A DNA stretch of 64,000 nucleotides from an uncultured Clostridia bacterium. GTDB lineage: Bacteria; Bacillota; Clostridia; Oscillospirales; CAG-272. The DNA is taken from positions 298,453-362,452 of the forward strand of contig CAOKAC010000002.1 of NCBI GenBank assembly GCA_948466345.1, written 5' to 3'. How positions within the stretch are numbered: position 1 is the first letter of the stretch; each line of letters starts with the position of its first letter. The position numbers and the translations under genes are program-made. This document shows positions 63,912-64,000 of the stretch, in pieces. The notes beneath the pieces are model-generated. The model ran no database searches. It had not been told where the DNA came from and saw only the letters and a program-made list of their open reading frames with translations.

Positions 63912-64000
63912 CTAACAAAGTTATAAACAAAAAAAATTACCTTTATAACAAAGTTATAAACAAAAAAAATTACCTTTATAACAAAGTTATAAACAAAAAA
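63912..64000. repeat. 33-bp AT-rich tandem repeat running off the window
   Basis: AACAAAGTTATAAAC recurs at 63914, 63947 and 63980, a constant period of 33 bp, with the intervening A-run and TTACCTTTAT also repeated. From the second copy on, each unit contains the dyad TTATAAC-AAA-GTTATAA. At least 2.6 units are visible and the array continues beyond the window. Confidence 0.9.

Noticed and set aside
63864..64000. Possible CRISPR array
   Set aside because: The units repeat with identical intervening sequence, so there are no unique spacers, and no cas genes are visible.

Overview
The window reads as a chromosomal segment of a low-to-mid GC Gram-positive anaerobe of class Clostridia. The evidence is a full Firmicutes-order S10/spc/alpha ribosomal cluster with zinc-type S14 and L36, a Feo iron system with a DtxR-type repressor, an LDH-family dehydrogenase next to malic enzyme, a SleB-like cell-wall hydrolase, a CotH-family protein, a SigV/RsiV-type ECF pair, and strong TTGACA/TATAAT promoters with many rho-independent terminators. 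A secreted dockerin- and FN3-bearing protein that looks like an M60 mucinase suggests a gut or mucosal habitat. The genus cannot be read from the sequence.

Layout. 1-2.8 kb: N-terminal part of a large secreted M60-like protein (minus). 3.2-5.4 kb: malate/lactate dehydrogenase plus malic enzyme. 5.5-8.5 kb: a GT2-GtrA glycosyltransferase and a GT-C-like membrane protein, divergent from a symmetric promoter palindrome. 8.5-10.6 kb: SPFH/zinc-ribbon operon. 10.8-12.9 kb: PII-like protein, CPA2 antiporter, queH. 13-16.9 kb: feoA-feoA-feoB plus a small Cys-rich protein, with a divergent DtxR-type regulator and three matching palindromes. 17-18.9 kb: AT-rich pair (metal TIM barrel; DUF6615-like possible nuclease). 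19.3 kb: tRNA-Pro. 19.6-25.4 kb: SGNH hydrolase, small Cys protein, ArsC/Spx-like protein, MATE pump, then SGNH-ECF sigma-RsiV-like anti-sigma. 25.6 kb: HSL-type esterase. 26.9 kb: tRNA-Ser. 27-37.5 kb: arginine cluster argC-argJ-argB-argD-argF-carA-carB::dapF. 37.7 kb: SleB-like hydrolase. 38.3-54.7 kb: ribosomal protein cluster (S10 to L17) transcribed leftward from one recognisable promoter with a long leader. 55-59.3 kb: membrane protein-XpaC-TelA-LemA-TPM operon. 59.3-61.3 kb: ABC-F protein. 61.3-63.8 kb: CotH-family lipoprotein. The window ends inside an AT-rich 33-bp tandem repeat.

The most unusual part is the arginine cluster. Reading frames, promoters and translational coupling are intact. 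Yet CarA has lost two of its three glutaminase triad residues (Cys to Gly, His to Asp). The ArgF-like protein lacks its canonical HPCQ, DxxxSMG and HCLP motifs. CarB is fused in frame to a DapF domain whose first catalytic Cys is Ala. ArgC, ArgJ, ArgB and ArgD keep their catalytic residues. Either the citrulline branch has changed function (ammonia-dependent carbamoyl phosphate, a different carbamoyl acceptor, a regulatory DapF domain) or it is decaying selectively.
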